The position numbers and the translations under genes are program-made. The notes below the pieces were generated by a model. It did not search any database. It was not told the DNA's origin and saw nothing but the letters and a program-made list of their open reading frames with translations. This document shows, in pieces, positions 5,815-7,518 of a DNA stretch of 7,518 bases. Origin of the DNA: Vulcanimicrobiia bacterium (lineage in GTDB: Bacteria; Eremiobacterota; Eremiobacteria; Baltobacterales; Baltobacteraceae); NCBI GenBank assembly GCA_024281135.1, contig JAMXLG010000114.1:1-7518 (forward strand). The letters run 5' to 3'. How positions within the stretch are numbered: the stretch's first letter is position 1; the number at the start of each line of letters is the position of its first letter.

Positions 5815-7077
5815 CTACTCCACGAGGCGGAACTTCGCGTACATGTAAGGGTAGTCGTCGTAGAACCAATTCCGGAACGAGCGGCGGATGAGCTCGCGGG
5901 CCGTGACCGGCGACGCTCCCTTCATCACGTAATGACGCCCGTCGAAGAAATCCGCGGAATATTGCGGATACGATGCCATTGGCTCGAATCCGGGCAGCGG
6001 GCCGAAGGGCGTCGCGGTCCACTCCCAGCCGTTGCCGATGAGGTCCGCAATCTCCCAGGCGCTGGCGCCGGCCGGATGTGCGTCAACCGGTTCGGCATCG
6101 AAGCGTTCGAAGTCGAAGTTGCCGTACATTGGGTGCGGCGCAGCGTCGCCCCACGGATACCGCCGTTCGATGCCTCCCGGAGCGCCAAATGCCGCGCGAT
6201 GGTACTCCGCTTCAGTGGGAAGCCGTTTCCCAGCCCACTGCGCGTACACGCGCGCCTGTTTATTCGTCACCCACACGGGCCACGAGAGCGGAAGCGGCAA
6301 TTCTTCGAACACCCCGCGCAGAAAGATCTCGCCGTCGCGTTCGCTCCAAAATGCCGGCATCGGACCGCCGTCTTTTACGAACGCGAGCCAGTCGCCGTTG
6401 GTCACGGGATAATGTTGCATTGCAAATGCCGGCACGTGCACTTCCGTGCGTACGAATTCATTGTCCCACCCAAACGGAATCTCATCGGGATCGGCGCCGA
6501 GCGTCGCAATTCCCGCATCTACATCGCGCATCTCATTGTGCGGTTGCGTGTGGTCGAGATGCACCTGCGCGATGCGGCCTTTCTTCGTGCTATCCAACTG
6601 ATGGATGATGTAGAGCAGCGTTTCGTGATGCATCTGCTCGTGCTCGAGGATATTGTATGCGGATTGTGCGCGAACCAGGCGCGGGTTGTCGCCGTCGACG
6701 AGTTTTGCCGTCGCAAGCGCGCGTTCCACGCGGTCATCAATCTCGCGGCTCAACTCCTCGACGCGTTCGCGCGAAGGCCAGTCGCTGCGGTCGTGTTTCT
6801 TCGCCACGTCAAGCGACGACGGATCGATCCCGCGTTCGAACAGCTTTTCGAGTGCCGGGTCGAGCGGCGGCTCACCAAGCGCGCGTTCGTTGAGCGTCAA
6901 ATAGCTGAAAACCGGCAGATGCCCTTCGTAAAACACGAAGGGATGGCGCAGCGGAATCGGCCGCGACGTCATCATTGATTCGTCGACCAGCGCGAAGATC
7001 TGCGCAGACCGTTCGCGATTCCGGCGATACCAGTCCAGAAGGTAACTGCGGTCAAGCGCAAGCGTGGCGTTGCTCAT
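5815..7077 (-). CDS. EgtB-like nonheme iron enzyme (DinB_2 + FGE-sulfatase domains)
   Basis: 420 aa with the two-domain layout of EgtB sulfoxide synthases: an N-terminal DinB-like helical bundle (~12-160) and a C-terminal formylglycine-generating-enzyme/sulfatase-modifying fold (~205-420). EgtB joins a cysteine-containing thiol to hercynine with O2 in ergothioneine synthesis. The three-His iron site is conserved: H53 in EGHLPVF, and H146 and H150 in EHEQMHHE, the HxxxHxE motif. FGE-type blocks follow: YPVTNGDWLAFV (223-234), WAGKRLPTEAEY (281-292), RRYPWGDAAP (305-314), LIGNGWEWTATPFGPLPGF (346-364) and RRSFRNWFYDDYPYMYAKFR (398-417). The first-His region differs from the classical GHxxWF pattern, and the usual GGSW near the C-terminus reads KGASP, suggesting a divergent subgroup. 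No EgtD methyltransferase is in the window. Alternatives are a SenA-like selenoneine synthase or another thiol oxidase. ATG at 7077 has a near-perfect AAGGAGGT. Confidence 0.85.
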   Translation of the reverse strand: MSNATLALDRSYLLDWYRRNRERSAQIFALVDESMMTSRPIPLRHPFVFYEGHLPVFSYLTLNERALGEPPLDPALEKLFERGIDPSSLDVAKKHDRSDWPSRERVEELSREIDDRVERALATAKLVDGDNPRLVRAQSAYNILEHEQMHHETLLYIIHQLDSTKKGRIAQVHLDHTQPHNEMRDVDAGIATLGADPDEIPFGWDNEFVRTEVHVPAFAMQHYPVTNGDWLAFVKDGGPMPAFWSERDGEIFLRGVFEELPLPLSWPVWVTNKQARVYAQWAGKRLPTEAEYHRAAFGAPGGIERRYPWGDAAPHPMYGNFDFERFDAEPVDAHPAGASAWEIADLIGNGWEWTATPFGPLPGFEPMASYPQYSADFFDGRHYVMKGASPVTARELIRRSFRNWFYDDYPYMYAKFRLVE

Positions 7078-7080
7078 TGA

Positions 7081-7088
7081 ACCTCCTT
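7081..7088 (-). promoter_or_regulatory. strong ribosome binding site overlapping the EAL gene stop codon
   Basis: On the minus strand AAGGAGGT begins inside the TAA stop codon (7087-7089) of the EAL gene, so stop and Shine-Dalgarno read TAAGGAGGT. The spacing from GGAGG to ATG is four nt, slightly short. The arrangement places the EAL gene and the EgtB-like gene on one transcript, probably with coupled translation. Confidence 0.7.
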
Positions 7089-7518
7089 ACCCGGATACGG
7101 CCGATTCGGTTCTACTTCTGGCAAAAAATGTTTCAAACTGAGCAGCCGGCAAGGGCCGGGAGAGAACGTACCCCTGGATGATGTCACAGGCATTTTTCCT
7201 CAGGAATGCCAGCTGATCGGGGGTCTCCACGCCTTCGGCGACGACCTCGAGCCCGAGGCTGTGCGCCATGCCGATTACCGTCTTGACGATCGTTTCATCG
7301 TAGGTTTCATGTCCGACGCCGACCATAAACGATCCGTCGATCTTGAGCACGTCCAGCGAAAACCGGCGAAGGTACGTGAGCGACGAGTATCCGGTGCCGA
7401 AATCGTCGACGGCAATGCGGATCCCGCTGGCCTTCAGGTCGCGAACGATGCCGACCGTTTGCGCCGCATCCGACATAGCGACGGTCTCGGTGATTTCGAC
7501 TTCGAGCGCATCCGCCGG
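7087..7518 (-). CDS. EAL-domain c-di-GMP phosphodiesterase, 3' part
   Basis: C-terminal 143 residues of an EAL domain; the 5' end lies beyond the right edge of the window. The reading frame stays open to base 7518, and the extra codons encode [12 protein letters not shown], the conserved LELEITE strand of EAL proteins. The ATG at 7476 is therefore internal, not the start. Conserved active-site elements visible are the Glu of EITET, the aspartate pair of [10 protein letters not shown], the Lys of LKIDGSF, the Glu of AEGVET and the Gln of [11 protein letters not shown]. The seen half thus looks catalytically intact, able to cut c-di-GMP to pGpG. The EAL signature itself and any GGDEF, PAS or membrane domains would lie upstream and cannot be judged. 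It ends nine nt before the EgtB-like gene. Confidence 0.93.
   Translation of the reverse strand, partial: PADALEVEITETVAMSDAAQTVGIVRDLKASGIRIAVDDFGTGYSSLTYLRRFSLDVLKIDGSFMVGVGHETYDETIVKTVIGMAHSLGLEVVAEGVETPDQLAFLRKNACDIIQGYVLSRPLPAAQFETFFARSRTESAVSG

Noticed and set aside
5695..6978. 427-codon open frame on the plus strand opposite the EgtB-like gene
   Set aside because: The minus strand encodes a protein with clear domains and iron ligands. The plus-strand translation is Arg/His/Val-rich with no recognisable motif, as expected for an antisense shadow in GC-rich DNA.
7087..7476. Taking the EAL gene as a complete 129-aa protein starting at ATG 7476
   Set aside because: The frame is open to the window edge and encodes the conserved EAL strand EVEITET upstream of that Met, so the gene is cut by the window, not short.

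Overview
The window comes from a moderately GC-rich bacterial chromosome. All features are protein genes packed head to tail, and I see no tRNA, rRNA, CRISPR array, insertion sequence or other mobile element. No stretch of 300 bases lacks a gene. The organism cannot be fixed from sequence alone. A Thermus/alphaproteobacterial-type isocitrate dehydrogenase, an EgtB-like nonheme iron enzyme and small proteins of unfamiliar type would suit an environmental, poorly cultured lineage such as Candidatus Eremiobacterota (WPS-2). That is a low-confidence guess.

Layout, left to right. An AraC-family regulator (18-866, + strand) is the only plus-strand gene. Its 3' end runs 49 bp into the 3' end of an alpha/beta hydrolase gene (818-1684, - strand). 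Every other gene is on the minus strand, so that side is best read from right to left. The 3' part of an EAL-domain c-di-GMP phosphodiesterase (7087-7518) enters from the right edge. It is followed by an EgtB-like iron enzyme (5815-7077), a family 5 solute-binding lipoprotein (4159-5775) and NADP-type isocitrate dehydrogenase icd (2692-4152). These four are separated by 9, 39 and 6 nt and look like one transcription unit whose promoter lies outside the window. A 65-nt gap with a plausible sigma70-type promoter separates icd from a second minus-strand set: a small secreted protein (2204-2626), a four-helix membrane protein made of an internal duplication (1733-2182), and the exported-looking hydrolase (818-1684).

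How they work together is mostly unclear. The right-hand unit mixes second-messenger turnover, a sulfur/iron oxidation enzyme, peptide or other solute capture, and central carbon/NADPH metabolism. Nothing in the sequence forces a shared pathway. The left-hand set could be a small envelope module, because all three products appear to be exported or in the membrane, possibly under the convergent AraC regulator. The most distinctive observation is the gap-free 61-residue tandem duplication in the 149-aa membrane protein. The next is the EgtB-like enzyme, which keeps its iron ligands but has no EgtD partner in the window.
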